Below, piece after piece: positions 1 to 11,076 of a stretch of 64,000 nt of DNA. Location: NCBI GenBank assembly GCA_038503035.1, contig JAVSML010025221.1, forward strand, positions 423,271 to 487,270, in the 5' to 3' direction. This DNA comes from Crocodylus rhombifer (lineage: Eukaryota > Chordata > Crocodylia > Crocodylidae). Positions within the stretch are counted from its first letter, which is position 1. Every line of letters begins with the position of its first letter. The notes under the pieces are model-generated. The model was given only the letters and a program-made list of their open reading frames with translations. It made no database searches and was not told the DNA's origin. A program made the position numbers and the translations under genes.

Positions 1-542
1 ATCAGGGCTGGGCAGATGCAGCCTCCTGCAATCCTTCCCAGCTGCAGGTTGGGGCTTGCCCAGCCTGAACTGAAGGAGCAGAGGGAGGCGGGGGAGGCAG
101 GTGCAAGACAGGGGGGCTCCAATCCCCTGCTCCCCCTTCGAGCTCAGCCCAGCCAAAGCCACAGCTTCCTCCCCCTCCCTTCTCCCCTCTCCCTTCCTGC
201 ATACAGCACCAAGGTGCGGTGGAGCAGGGCTGGGCTGCATCAGCCCAACCCCAACCACACTGACAAACTGACCCTGGGAAACAGAAGTTCCCTAAGGTGC
301 TCAACTTTGGAGCCCCTTCATTTGATCCCTCATTAAATGAGGGTTAATTTGTTACATAATCAGCCCCTTTTAAAGCACGCTGCAGCCATGCACTTGTTAG
401 GGTACAGCTGTACAGCACTGTCAGGGGGCCAATTGCACAACAAATGTCACTTCTGTCAGTGTCCTAATTTGCTTGATAAAGACTTCATTTAGTTTTATAA
501 GCATGGAGCTTCTGGGTTCTTAGGTGTGTAGTTGATGAAACA
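1..542. other. unassigned DNA, no gene seen
   Basis: The first 330 bases are rich in G+C and the rest is A+T-rich. I see no coding pattern or known repeat. A small perfect inverted repeat, CCCTCATT-A-AATGAGGG, lies near 330-347. It is too short to classify alone. Confidence 0.4.
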
Positions 543-1360
543 TGATTGCAGAAGTTATATCAACAGCAAGACAGAGAAAGTGATAAAGAGGAAAACAAAA
601 GCACACCTAGAAACAGGTATCTGGAAAGGGCTCAGAATAATGGCTCAGATGAAGAGAAATACTGGATATGCAGACAAACAACTTTGCAAAAGCATGGAAA
701 TAATCGAAGCCAGACCAAGTCCGTAAACAGAGCTGACTGTGAAGGAAAGAGACAAGAAAATAAAAGCTGTTTTATTATTTCTTGGTTAAAGAAAGAGTGA
801 AGGGTGAAGTGCCACACCAGTGCTAGGACTAATGCTCAAAACACTGAACTGATAAAAGTGTTTGAAGAGTCCTGTGCCCTCAGACAGAGTGATAATGCTG
901 GGAGGCACTGTAACTAAGGAACAGAAAAGCTGAGGGCAGTGACATGTCCTAAAGACTTCTCAGTTAGAAACAGAATCATTTGTTGGGTATACAATTCTAG
1001 GTTTTGCAGAGATTGTTGATAAAAACAGATCCTTTCTTCAAAAATACCTCCAAACAAGAAGGGCAACTGGACAGTTTAGAAAAGTATCGAAACAATGACA
1101 GTCAGCAGTGCAGAACAAGTACACAGGCTAAAGAAACTCAAGAAAGAAAACAAGGACAGACCAATCAAGAATGTCAGCATCATGGTTTGATGTATTTGCA
1201 GTAGAATCCTACACAAACAGCAGAAAAAAATGTTGCACCTTTAGATAACAAAAATCAACAACTTTATTATCCCAATGTCCCAGCTTTGTCAAGAAAAGAA
1301 AGGAGTGTAAATGCAGTCACTAAAAACACTGAGATGTCTGATGAAGAAGAGGATATCTAG
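543..1360 (+). pseudogene. broken coding-like stretch, unidentified (possible processed pseudogene)
   Basis: Two frames read like protein. One runs from about 546 to 1000 and is broken by stops near 798 and 912. The other runs from about 1010 to a TAG near 1360, with one TAG near 1202. Both are rich in Lys, Gln, Asn, Ser and Glu, and the second ends in an acidic tail (MSDEEEDI). Similar hydrophilic composition on both sides of the frame change, and polar residues continuing past single stops, suggest a decayed coding sequence rather than chance. I cannot name the family. It could be a processed copy or the decayed last exon of a coiled-coil or disordered protein, since an AG precedes the readable part near 555. 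No poly(A) tail is obvious downstream. A chance A-rich open stretch is the main alternative. Confidence 0.3.
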
Positions 1361-2890
1361 TGTTGGACTTTCAATCAGAGACTTTCAATGCATATGCAAT
1401 ACAGAAGTAGACTGTCAAGTATTTGAATGCCATGTTTGCAACTATTGATCTCAAAAAAACTAAGTATGTGACATTTCAAATCCTTCTCTCAACTAACCTG
1501 AAAACAGAAGAAAGGAAATAAAAGTGAAAACATAAAAAACAATAACATGTTGTTTATATCCATTTTACCAGACATAATAATACCCTGTTACTTATAATGC
1601 TAACAACTTGCTTAGTTCATTACCATGGAAAACATCTACTTTGCAGACACTTATCTATCTTTCTTGGCTGTCCTGTTACTTGCAGCTCTTTATGTTTAGG
1701 AGAGGTCTGGCTTAAGAACAAGACTGGGAAATAAGAACTCCAGACTCATGATCCCAGCTCTGACAGCAAATCTGTCTTCAAATGGAACAAGTTAATATCC
1801 CAAAATGGCCTCTGCTTATTTTGAGTTTTGGAATTGCTCAGGCCTTATTTTTCAGAGACGACCACAGGCAATTCAAATCACTGTTACTCTGTACCTATGA
1901 ATATCAAGGCCAAGGATATTTTGTTCTGATCATTCTGTTTGGGGTGGTGTATGGTTGTGATTGCTGTTGTACCGAAGCAACTTACAGTGCCTTAATTGAT
2001 ATCACTGATGTTTGTTATACATCATTTATTGTCTCTCTTTCTCATTATGTCCTGGAGGTTCAAATTGTGTATACTCATAAGTGGATATCTGTAATGCACT
2101 CTGAAAAGGAAAAGCGCTCCATGCTATAGGCACTAGGGATATTCATGTTGTAAAACAAAGCTGCTGTAAGAATACAGAACTTGCACCATATCCAGCAGAC
2201 ATTTTTGGCATATTTTTACTGAGGTTAATATAATATTCATAACACTGCTAAAGGACCGTTTGTTGGACAAAATGATTTTGCCACTGGCATTTATCTATAG
2301 AGAGATTTTCTGTTTCATGCCCACATTCTAGCATATAATTATAGTAATAAAGTTTAGTCCTTTGCTGCTGCCAGTATTATGAAATCATGGCAATGGTTGT
2401 AAAAATAAAAGAGGTCACAACCCCTCCACACACACACATACACCCACTCTGTAGTTGATATCAAATAGCTTTGGTGGGAAAATGCAGACCTTTAAACTTT
2501 CTCTACCAAACTCAATGCATTCTGTATTTAACTTATCCTCTAAACCAGTTTGTGTTATAGGAATTTGAAAACTGCATATAACCATGGAAAAAGTCTGTAC
2601 TTACTTAGCTACTGAGTCCAGCTTGATTTAAGCAAAATAACAATCATTTCTTTGTGCTAACTATTTTTAATAATATGCATTACATGCATCAGTCTGTCCT
2701 TATGCCAAGGCTATTCTAGCATTGACCCTGCTTCACTGTTTTACTTCTGGCAAAGAGATGTATCAGGAAATGTCTGCATGGAGATGTTTTTTTTTTATCT
2801 CTGTTTGGGTATGAACAACTCTTCCTCTATAACAAAACCCATTCTCTTAAATTTACAACTACTCAAGCAAAATGAGCTACAAAGGCAAGG
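1361..2890. other. unassigned A+T-rich DNA
   Basis: No coding pattern or transposon end is recognised. A short CA-rich microsatellite lies near 2427-2446, and an open stretch at 1782-2129 has no recognisable domain and unremarkable composition. Confidence 0.4.
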
Positions 2891-2897
2891 AATTAAT

Positions 2898-3464
2898 CTA
2901 TGTAAAAACAGAATAGTGAGTTGGGATTAGAGGGAGGAGGAACAGTAAAATTGACTTCTGCCCCTGCAGTTTGTAGGTATTTAATAAGTACCAATGATAC
3001 AGTTGTCCATAACTGGCCCTTGAGTTCCAGGGATGAATAAGGTAAAAGAAGAAATGTGCCTCCACTGCCTGGGCCACCATGGCCACTTGCTGCTTCTTCA
3101 CCTCTAACATCCTGTTGAGGAGAACAATGTGCCTGTCCTTGAAAGCCAGAAGCCTGTCCCAGAACACCTGGTCCTCACAGTCCCACTCCCAGTCGCATGC
3201 AACATCTTTGGTGTGCCAGGTCCATGAATCTGCCAGCCACTTCTCTATCACGGTGACCAGCTGGTTCAGCAGCAGGGTCCAGTCTTGTGTCTGCCGCTGT
3301 TGGAGGCAGTGCATGTGGAGCATGCTGGCCAAGGGTGGCAGTATCCCTGAGGGCACATTCTCGGTGGTGGCTGGTGCCTCTCCCTCATTTGCACATGCTG
3401 GACCTGCAGAGCTAGGAGAGAGAGAGGCTTTTTGTGATAGTTTGGAACATTTCAGAGATAACAT
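2898..3464 (-). pseudogene. C-terminal helical part of a degraded SANT-like gene
   Basis: This 188-codon open frame on the minus strand lies downstream of the Myb/SANT-like relic at 3891-4590 and in the same direction. It contains a hydrophilic helical stretch with Gln, Trp, Leu and Arg, reading like LLNQLVTVIEKW and later LLNRMLEVKKQQVAMVAQAV. That is the kind of tail found after the DNA-binding domain in the Harbinger-derived Myb/SANT proteins that are abundant in reptile genomes. The assignment rests on position and character, not on a clear domain. The last 40 or so codons look like ordinary non-coding sequence. It could be a separate fragment or a chance frame. Confidence 0.35.
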
Positions 3465-3638
3465 GTACTATACCAAAGCACTGTGCATTGCCCGACCTCA
3501 GATCAGGGGTTGTGCATGCACAGATGCCCAGGGACCATGGTAAGTTGGGTGGGTGGGCTCTGCCATAGGCAGCTGCTGGCTGAGCCCTCCATTCCCACTC
3601 CCTTCATAGGTAAGCAGCCTGTCATTCTGATCTCCTAA

Positions 3639-3674
3639 CCAGGCCAGGCCAGGCCAGGCCAGGCCAGGCCAGGG
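3639..3674. repeat. CCAGG pentanucleotide array
   Basis: About seven head-to-tail copies of CCAGG (read as AGGCC in another phase) lie in the middle of the degraded SANT-like locus. On the minus strand they encode a repeating Trp-Pro-Gly-Leu-Ala run. This is probably a microsatellite expansion that arose after the gene had decayed. Confidence 0.85.
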
Positions 3675-3890
3675 CTCGCTCCTGGCAGCAGCTGCCATAG
3701 CTCCAGACCCACTCCCTGCTTCCTTCTCTTGCAAGCAGGGGTGTACAGGGGAGAGGAGAGAAAGAGAGGAGAGGGCCCTCCCTCCACGTGGAGCCCTTTG
3801 GTCCAGGTCTACAGCCCAGGGGTGGGAAGGAGAGCTGGGGCGTGCTGGGTGGCCATGTTGCTCCCTTCCCCCCCAGCATTCCTCCCTGTA

Positions 3891-4590
3891 TTACTGGATG
3901 GGCATGGCAGGCATCCGTGGCGGCCTGAGTCTGTCCCTGCAGTGATGACTTGTGGATCCCACCAGTGTCCCATGGTGAAAGAGAATGGTGCCTGGCTGCT
4001 TGGGCAGTGATCCCCATCCCCTCCCAAGGAGGACCTGGAGCTCATCATGGTGGTTGGTGCCATCTGTGACCTGTCCTCCTGAGTGGGGTTGTGTACCCAG
4101 AGCTGGTGTGGCAGTCACTGGCCTGGGCTCCTGGAGCTGCTGGATGAACCCAAGGGTGGGAAGCACACCAGGACCTGCTTCAGTGTCCCAAGAGCCCTCC
4201 TCTGCAAATAAGTCACTGCTGCCAGGCCACAGTGGATGCTCTAGCAGGACACCCATACTGGAGAACAGGACGTAGCTGCTTTCAGGGTCCTGCGGAGCCA
4301 GGATGGAGTCCAGCTGCCACATGAAGGGCATGGTCCTGCAGGCAGCCCTGGAGCAGTGGTTGTGGTTGGTGACATGGACTCACTGTGCCCACAGGGCCTT
4401 GACCCTCATGTGGCACTGTCATGCCAACTGCTGGTGCCTGCAGTCTTGCATGTGGCTGACCAGGGTCTCATAGATGTGGGCATTGGAGCACCTGCCCCGG
4501 AAAAACTGGCTCTGCATCTTGGCATCACCCTACAGTGCAAATCAGGTCTGTGGTCTATCTCTGGGACCAGTTGGGGTCCCAGACTATGGT
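3891..4590 (-). pseudogene. Myb/SANT-like DNA-binding domain gene relic
   Basis: Read on the minus strand, this region has the layout of a Myb/SANT-like domain of the Harbinger-associated type, a DNA-binding partner of the transposase in intact elements and a multi-copy gene family in reptiles. From the N-terminus one sees WDPNWSQ, then DLICTVG, a frameshift near 4525, DAKMQSQFFRGRCSNAHIYE, an LVSHMQ helix, QCHMRVKALWAQ, and MPFMWQLDSIL, which corresponds to the usual (M/F)-x-x-(L/D)-x-x-L end of the third helix. An acidic linker (SSDLFAEEGSWDTEAG) follows. There are stops after WSQR, in the QLA-stop-QC stretch and after LWAQ, plus the frameshift, so it cannot make protein. The third helix is otherwise well preserved. 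Loss of function is certain; whether it was a host gene or part of a transposon cannot be told. Confidence 0.7.
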
Positions 4591-4959
4591 GTGTGACTCC
4601 TTCAATGACCCTTGGGGACTCCATTTGAGACTGGATGCTGCCAGGCCTTAGCACATGCCTGCAGCACTGGGGCACAGTGCATGGGAGGCAGCCAGGTGGT
4701 GGGGCTAGCTCCAAGGGCCACTGCTGAATTCTGTGAGCCTGCTGTGGCTGGCACAGAGCCACTGCTGTGGGACCTGATGGCCAGAGGCAGGCAGCAGATG
4801 GCACAGGCCCTGGAATCATGCCAGAGGTGTAAAGGCCAGGCTGAGGCAGACAAAGAGCCATTCCAGCCCTTGGGCTAGAGAAACTCAAAGACCCATGCCT
4901 CTGGGGCAAGCCTGAGGCTAGTCCCCTGGTGGTGGGGCTGACTGGGAGCAAATTTGTTT

Positions 4960-5150
4960 TGCTACACGTATGCTACTGGGCAGTACCTACTGCACAGTTC
5001 ATTTCCTACCTGCATTTTTAGGTAGTAAACTAACCCTGCAGTAGACTAATTTACTGTGTAGTAACTGCCTACACATGTAAACAGTGATGCTTTACTATGC
5101 AGTAAATTACTGTGCAGTAAAGGATCTCGTGTAGACGCACCTACTGGGGA
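4960..5150. mobile_element. MITE-like fragment of the GTAGAC family
   Basis: The stretch is dense in short inverted motifs of the type TTACTGTGCAGTAA and ends in GTGTAGACGCACCTAC. The same vocabulary occurs at 22303-22570 and 29513-29750, where CTGTGCATTA motifs are bounded by TCTAC and GTAGA. I read these as copies of one non-autonomous DNA transposon family. The exact ends here are unclear. Confidence 0.5.
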
Positions 5151-6765
5151 GTAAGTAGGGAAGACAGACAGTACTGGCAAGTTGTGGCTTGTTGATAAGT
5201 GAAAAGAAAGGTGACAGAAACAGGAAAATACACTAAATAAAAGTAAAAAAGGCAAAAACAATTCAAACTTAGAGACGAAAGGAAGAAAGCCAAGAAGATA
5301 CAGGACAGATCTTGCTTTTGTATACACTGGACTAAATCCTGAATTACTCACTTGAAATTGCTCTAGGCTTGGACCAGCATAACCGAGAAACAAAGATGGC
5401 TCATGTGTGACATTGTTACCGGTACTTTTCATGAACTAAATGTGATATATTTAAAGATACCTCACAGACCCCTAGGATCAAATTTAGCCCTGATGTAATC
5501 CTTCTTCCTTCATGTGAATTACAACAGAGATGACCACACTTTGGCTTACTGCCTTTTTCTTTTTGAAAGGTTAAGCTTGCTATCGGAACCACAGGTCATG
5601 TTAGATTTGACATGAGCAGGCATATCAAAGGTATGCCTGCCTTTGAAGGAGGGCTGGTCCTGCAGGGAAATGGTATATGAAAGATAGAAAACCTCCACCT
5701 TACCCGTAGATGCAGCCAAAAAATCTGAAGAAGTAAGAGACTGTGAGTCTCTTGGGCAACAGGCCAATGGTAGATAAGGAGGAACAGCTAGGTGATTATT
5801 CATTATTCTCCCCTTAACTGCCTGGTGCAGGTGGATGTAATTTGCTCACCTGTCTGCTGCTGAAATTCTGTGACAGTATGATCTCATTTTATCCAAATTC
5901 CATGCAGTTTTGAAAGAAGCCCACGGATATAGATAAGATGCATCATTTTACACTCCAAAGTCTGACTTTGTGAAAGCCGGGGCTCAGCTACCATGGTGAG
6001 GAGAGAAACATAGGCACCGAGATACAGATGTATTCAGTATTTGACTCCGCCAAGCTGTACCTGTGTATGCCAGGGCTGGATCCAGCCTGTCATTGACAGA
6101 AGTTGGCACAGAATCCAGTGAAAGCTGAAAATCTGGTAAGGGGATGTTGTGGTATTGTGGCAGCATAACTTCTCCTTCACTGGGGCAGGACATCACCCAT
6201 CATTCCTTCCTCACAGATTATGAAGTCTTCTGTTGCTTGTTATCCTTGTTTGGATTTAATCTAATGGTTGTAATCCTTTCTAGGAAGTGGCTTTAAATTC
6301 TTTCTGTGAAAATACATCTGAGGATGCTGTAAGTATTGTTAACAATGACTTGATTTGAATCCTGTCCTCCAACTAACTCTTTCTTCAGATTTTTCAGCTG
6401 TTAACCTAATGCAGGCAACAACCCTTGCCACTTGTCAGCTCTTGTGAAACACACTTCAATATTTGGTATTGCAGTCCTGCTGCTTGTCTCCTAAAGAGCC
6501 TGATGATTGTCCTGCTGCAGTCCTGCTGATTGTCTCTTAAAGAGCCTTAATATTCCTTTGCCCTCAGTAAGAGTTGAGGTCTCCTAGCACCTTTATTTTC
6601 ACCCCCTAGATTTAAGCATAAATGCCAAATAAATTAGCTGCAATAATAACATTCCAGAATCCTGTTAATTTAAGTGAGAACAGAAACAGGCTGAAATATT
6701 CTAAATAGTTCTCTTCATCTTTGTTTAATTCCAACAAATAAGTGCATCTCCCTAATACATATTGA
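5151..6765. other. unassigned A+T-rich DNA
   Basis: No coding pattern or recognised repeat. Near 6475-6550 a roughly 50-base phrase (TCCTGCTG...TTGTCTC..AAAGAGCCT) occurs twice in tandem, a small local duplication. Confidence 0.4.
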
Positions 6766-6920
6766 ACCATAGATACATAGAAAATTAGGGCTGGAAGGGA
6801 TTTCAGGAGGTCTAGTCCAACCTTCTGCTCTAAGATCCCTGCTTAAGACAGGTCTTAAAAACCTGTAAGGATGGAGAGACCACAACTTCTCTGGGTACCT
6901 TATTCCAGTGTGTCCCAGGG
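6766..6920 (-). mobile_element. CR1 LINE 3' end (5'-truncated)
   Basis: The sequence opens with the reverse complement of a CR1 tail (CATAGATACATAG, then TTAGGGCTGGAAGGGA) and continues through TCTAGTCCAACC and a stretch matching the end of CR1 ORF2. It is a short 5'-truncated copy, as is usual for CR1. Confidence 0.85.
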
Positions 6921-7099
6921 AGACCGAGAAGAGGGATTGGGAAGCCCCACCCATGGGGCACAGTGCAGAAAAAAAACATTGAAATAAAGAGGGAAGCATG
7001 AAATAACTACTTACCTGTGGGAGGCGTGATGCCGGAGGGATGAAGAGAAGAGCCCACGCAGTTCACAAGTCGTGACTTCATGCAATTAAAGCCAGCGGA

Positions 7100-7107
7100 T
7101 GACGTCA
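7100..7107. promoter_or_regulatory. CRE (CREB/ATF site)
   Basis: A perfect palindromic TGACGTCA lies 24 bases upstream of a TATA-like box. The spacing is typical of a CREB/ATF-driven core promoter. Confidence 0.55.
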
Positions 7108-7130
7108 TGGGGATGCACCAGGTGGCAAGG

Positions 7131-7137
7131 ATAAAAG
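7131..7137 (+). promoter_or_regulatory. TATA-like box
   Basis: ATAAAAG is followed by G+C-rich sequence. A start site near 7160 would be expected. It pairs naturally with the CRE just upstream. Confidence 0.45.
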
Positions 7138-8087
7138 CGGACGCCGGCAGTAAGGTGGAGAGAGCGAGTGAGGAGGCGGAGCCTCTCCGTGCTAGCAACG
7201 GACAGAGCTGGCACGAACAGGGAATGCCCAGACGACAGGAGGCAGCTGAAGCAACAGGGGTCCCTCACACCGAAGGTACCGAGGCGGAACCCCGGGAGGG
7301 GAGGAGCACTAGGGGTGACTTCCCCCTTGTACCTCTGAGGAAGCTCGGTGGTGGAGGTTCCAAACAACAGCGCAATCAGGATGGTGACCTGGAGGAACAG
7401 GCTGAGACCTACCCCGGGGAAGCAGAAGTTTGCCCACCTGGCCGCTTCCAGGTACCAGGTCAGGGAGCTGGACGGGGAGTGGAATGGGAAGAGAGACCCA
7501 GCAGGACCAGCATCAGGAGAATACTGCCAAGTACGGGCAGGAGTGCGGGAAGAACCAACCGGTAGGACACTGAATGGGAAGACCCTTTTGGGGTTCTTTT
7601 TTTTTCCTGCTTTTATTCATTTTGTTTTCTTTACCCCTGCTTGACAGGGGAACCCATGCCGACACCAGGAATAGAGCTGATGGGCTCAAAGGGGCCCCAG
7701 GCATAGGGCCTGAAACAACTAATGATCCTGCCCCAAGGAGGAAAGTGGGACACAATAAGGCACAAGGAACATCCACTGAGGAGAGGCAGCTGTGTTGAGT
7801 CCTGGCGCTCTGCCAGAAGTTGGTGTAAAGTTGGTGTGTAGGGGAGGTGCAGCCCCATGAACATCCCGCGAGTGGAGTGGTCATCCCTGAAGGGACCTTC
7901 GAGGCTACCTCACCCCCCACACTGAAGTAACATCCAAAGATATGACAGGTGAGTTTGGGGGAGGCCAGAAGGACAATCGACGCCCACTTTGGGGAATCCA
8001 CGAAGCCAGACTTAAACTTCAATTTCCCCTACTACAACTTAGGACCGTTGCTCCTTGTTCTGTCATCTGCCACCACTGAGAACAGTC

Positions 8088-8277
8088 CTGGGACAGAAGT
8101 TGCATAAACTGCTTTGAACCAAGTTAGTTAAGTCTGATACTACATTCAAGCAGGTTTATCTTAAACCAGTTTCAGCCATTTTGAAACTGATTTACGTGCA
8201 CTGAATTTCTGTTCTGTTACAGAGTTAAATCAGTATCTGATCACTTAAACGGGTTTGTGTGTAACTTATGTCCCTAG
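8088..8277. mobile_element. 190-bp MITE, copy 1 (GGGACAGAAGTT ends)
   Basis: The element begins CTGGGACAGAAGTT and ends with the reverse complement AACTTATGTCCCTAG, with inner inverted ends of the form ATAAACTGSTTT / AAACGGGTTTGTGT. A copy of the same length and layout lies at 17816-18005. The interior is shared (AGTTAAGTCTGATA, CCATTTTGAAA, GTGCACTGAATTTCTGT). Identical length and shared ends make this a bona fide short inverted-repeat transposon. The target duplication is not clear. Confidence 0.8.
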
Positions 8278-8309
8278 CTGAGTCCAGACTCAGCCTTTCC
8301 TCATAACCA

Positions 8310-8660
8310 GGAATCTGAGTTGTCCATTTCGTGCAGAAAAACACAGATTTTCCCTTTTGATGCAGTTTCCTCTTTTGCAAACAAATCTCTGCAGGCTGGC
8401 AGAGTTTCAGCCTGCAAGAACTGCTTACAAAAACGGTGGTAAACATTAAGACCTGCCCCAGGGGCAGGGCCTGAGAATCCTAGTCAGCCAGGGCTGGCTC
8501 AGACTCACTTTCCCTCCTGCAGTCTTTGGATTATGTACGGTTGGTGGGGGCTGGGGCCTGGGGGCATCTGGAGTGCCCTCTAGCAGGGCTGGGGAGGCAG
8601 GAGGCTGTGGGTCAGGAATGAAGGGCACCGGCAGAGCTGGGGGGGAGGGGCTGTGGAGCT
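8310..8660. repeat. interspersed repeat shared with 50.9 kb
   Basis: The phrases AAAAACACAGATTTT and GGCTGGCAGAGTTTCAGCCTGC recur in related form at 50875-51040, so this is a dispersed repeat. GGCTGGCAGAGTTTCAGCC is itself an imperfect hairpin. Class unknown. The G+C-rich part from 8450 on resembles other G+C-rich cores in the window. Confidence 0.5.
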
Positions 8661-8689
8661 GTGGGTTGCATGCAACTCATGCTATCCAG

Positions 8690-11030
8690 ACACCCAACTA
8701 CCCAGATATCTCCTGGGAAGAATGCTTGGCCAGCTCAGATAGATCACAATCCTTCCTGACCAGCACTGAAGAGCTTTTTTTGACTCAGGCCAACTAGAGA
8801 CAATGAACTTCTTGACCTGGTCCTGGCCAAAGGGGATGACCTAGTGACCAACTTAAACGTAGAGGGCAGCCTAGGTGACAGTGACCATGATATCATTATG
8901 TTCACAATCTGTCACAAGACTGACAAAACACATACCAAGCTTGAAGTCTTAGACTTCAAAAATGCAAATCTTAATAAGCTCAGGTCACTGGTAGAGAATG
9001 CCCTGAGAGACCAAGGGCCACAGGTAAAGGGAGCATGAGAAGAATGGTCATTCATTAAGGACACAATCCTGAAGGCTCAGAGAAAATCCATTCCCTTACA
9101 GAAAAAAAGTAGCAGAAGGGTCAAAAAACCCTCTTGGCTAAGCAGAGAAGTTGCAGCCCTCCTTCAGAAAAAGAAAGAGGCATACAAACAATGGAAGCTT
9201 AGGGCAGCCTCTAAGGAAGACTACTTGACAATGGCCCTCACTTGTAGAAACCAGATTAGGCAAGCTAAGGCAGAAACGAAACTAAAACTAGCTATAAGAA
9301 TCAAGGACAACAAGAAGTCCTTCTTTAGCTACATAGGGAGTAAAAGGAAAACTAATGGCAGTGTGAGACCGCTGCTCAATGCCTCAGAATATCTGGTCAC
9401 TACCACTCAGGAAAAAATGGAACTTCTAAATGACTACTTTGCCTCAGTCTTTCACAAGACCAACGGGAACAACATGCCAGGTAGGGCACAGAACAAGCAG
9501 GGTGGAATTGATACCATTCCCACTATTGCCATAGAACTGGTGTACAATCATTTAAAGAAATTAGACGTATATAAATCAGCAGGACCAGATGAACTCCACC
9601 CAAGAGTGCTTCAAGAGTTGGCCGAAGTAATCGCAGAGCCCCTGGCAGAGGTCTTTCAAAAATCATGGGCCTCTGAAGAAATCCCAGAGGATTGGAAGAG
9701 GGCCAGTGTTGTTCCCATCTTCAAGAAGGGAAAGTGTGAGGACCCGGGAAACTACAGGCCAATTAGTTTAACTTCTATTCCAGGGAAAATCCTAGAAACA
9801 TTCATCAAAGAGGCTATATGTGACAAACTTGCAGAAGGCATGATACTGAATAACGGCTAGCATGGCTTCATCGTGGGCAGGTCTTGTCTGACCAACTTCA
9901 TTTCTTTCTATGATCAGGTGACTCATCCCCCTGGATGAGAGAATAGTGGTTGATATCATATACTTCAACTTCCAGAAAGCCTTTGTTCTGGTATCCCATG
10001 AGGCACTGAACAGAAAACAGGAAGGTATCAGGCTCAACTGCAAGACCGTCAAGTGAGTGTGAAACTGGTTGCAGGGTAGGATGCAGAGAGTTCAAATGAA
10101 TGGATTGATGTCATCCTGGCAAGATGTGGGCAGTGGCACATCCCAGGGGTCAGTACTTGGCCCAGTGCTAGTCAACATCTTCATCAATGATCTGGATAAG
10201 GGGGTGAAAAGCCCACTGCCCAGGATATGGGGTTGTGTGGACACACCGACAGATAGGCTGCAGATACAAGCAGACCTAGACAGGCTGGCAGGCTGGGCAG
10301 AATGGAACCAGATAGGGTTCAACATAGAGAAATGCAAAGTACTGCATCTGGGAAGGAAGAACCCCCAGCACACCTACGAGCTGGGCATTGCTAACCTGAC
10401 CACTACAAATGAAAGGGATCTGGGGGTAACAATATACCCCAGCATGAATATGAGCTGGCAATGCAATGCAGTAGCTGCTAGGGCCAATAAAACTCTGGCA
10501 TGCATCAATCGATGCATCTCCAGTAAAACCAAAGGAGTGACTCTCCCGCTTTACTTAACACTGAGTGGCCACAGCTGGAGTATTGCATCCAGTTCTGGGT
10601 GCCACACTTCAACAAGAACGTGCTAAAGATCAAGAGGGTCCAGAGAAGGGCCACCCATTTGATCAGTTACTTGCATGGCAAGCCATAAGAGGAGAGGCTG
10701 AGGGATCTCAGACTCTTCAACCTAAAGAGAAGAAGGCTGAGAGGGGAACTGATTGTGGCTTACCGCTACATCAGAGGTATACATCAGGGGCTCGCTGAAA
10801 AACTGTTCACCAGGGTGCCCTGGGTGAAAACTAGAAACAACAGCCACAGACTCCTGGAAGATAGTTTTAGGCTGAACATTAGGAAAGAGTCCTTCACAAC
10901 TAGGGTGTCCAGACTATGGAACAAGCTCCCCTCAGAAGTCTACCTTAGAGGACTTCAAGAGAAGACTGGACGGTCACCTGGCTGGGATCACCTGACCCCA
11001 GATGTCTTTCCTGCTTATGCAGGGGGCTGG
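8690..11030 (+). pseudogene. CR1 ORF2 remnant (endonuclease C-terminus and reverse transcriptase)
   Basis: The readable blocks, in order, are as follows. The end of the APE-type endonuclease has PDISWEE, DLVLAKGDDL and LGDSDHDIIMF, with the catalytic SDH present. A linker follows, then the RT fingers in a 211-codon frame at 9225-9860 (SAGPDELHPRVL, PEDWKRASVVPIFKKGK, NYRPISLTSI). A badly damaged stretch lies at 9860-10070, then SVLGPVLVNIFINDLDKG, and the C-terminal region to about 11030. The FADD active-site block that should follow INDLDKG is deleted: the frame passes from GVKSPLP straight to IWG. The copy is therefore catalytically dead as well as frameshifted. Normal CR1 ORF2 is about 900-1000 residues; roughly 750 can be followed here. 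Confidence 0.88.
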
Positions 11031-11076
11031 ACCCAATGATCCTTTACGGTCTCTTCCAGCCCTATGATGCTATGCT
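8690..11076 (+). mobile_element. degenerate CR1 LINE, 5'-truncated
   Basis: The copy starts inside the endonuclease domain and runs to a typical CR1 tail (CTCTTCCAGCCCTATGATG). It is clearly older than the CR1 copies at 11.8 and 55.9 kb, because frames change often and part of the reverse transcriptase is missing. Confidence 0.9.

Larger units (their letters stand above)
7012..8045 (+). mobile_element. LTR-like or promoter-bearing repeat block
   Basis: The composition changes abruptly to a G+C-rich block with the layout of a transcription start. A perfect CRE lies at 7100-7107, a TATA-like ATAAAAG at 7131-7137 and a strong splice donor (ACAGGTGAGT) at 7945-7954. A TGTGGGAGG start near 7016 and a TGGCGCTCTG phrase near 7802 resemble the ends and primer region of a Gypsy-type LTR, and the wording of the block reminds me of a reptile LTR repeat. 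No gag or pol follows, so it would be a solo LTR with leader, or a decayed first exon and promoter of an unknown transcript. Frames inside it have no recognisable domain. Confidence 0.4.

Noticed and set aside
1782..2129. 115-codon frame with hydrophobic stretches, possible membrane protein
   Set aside because: The hydrophobicity comes from T-rich DNA. There is no recognised family, splice context or codon bias.
5046..5432. 128-codon minus-strand frame
   Set aside because: It is Phe- and Leu-rich from T-rich sequence and partly covers the MITE at 4960-5150.
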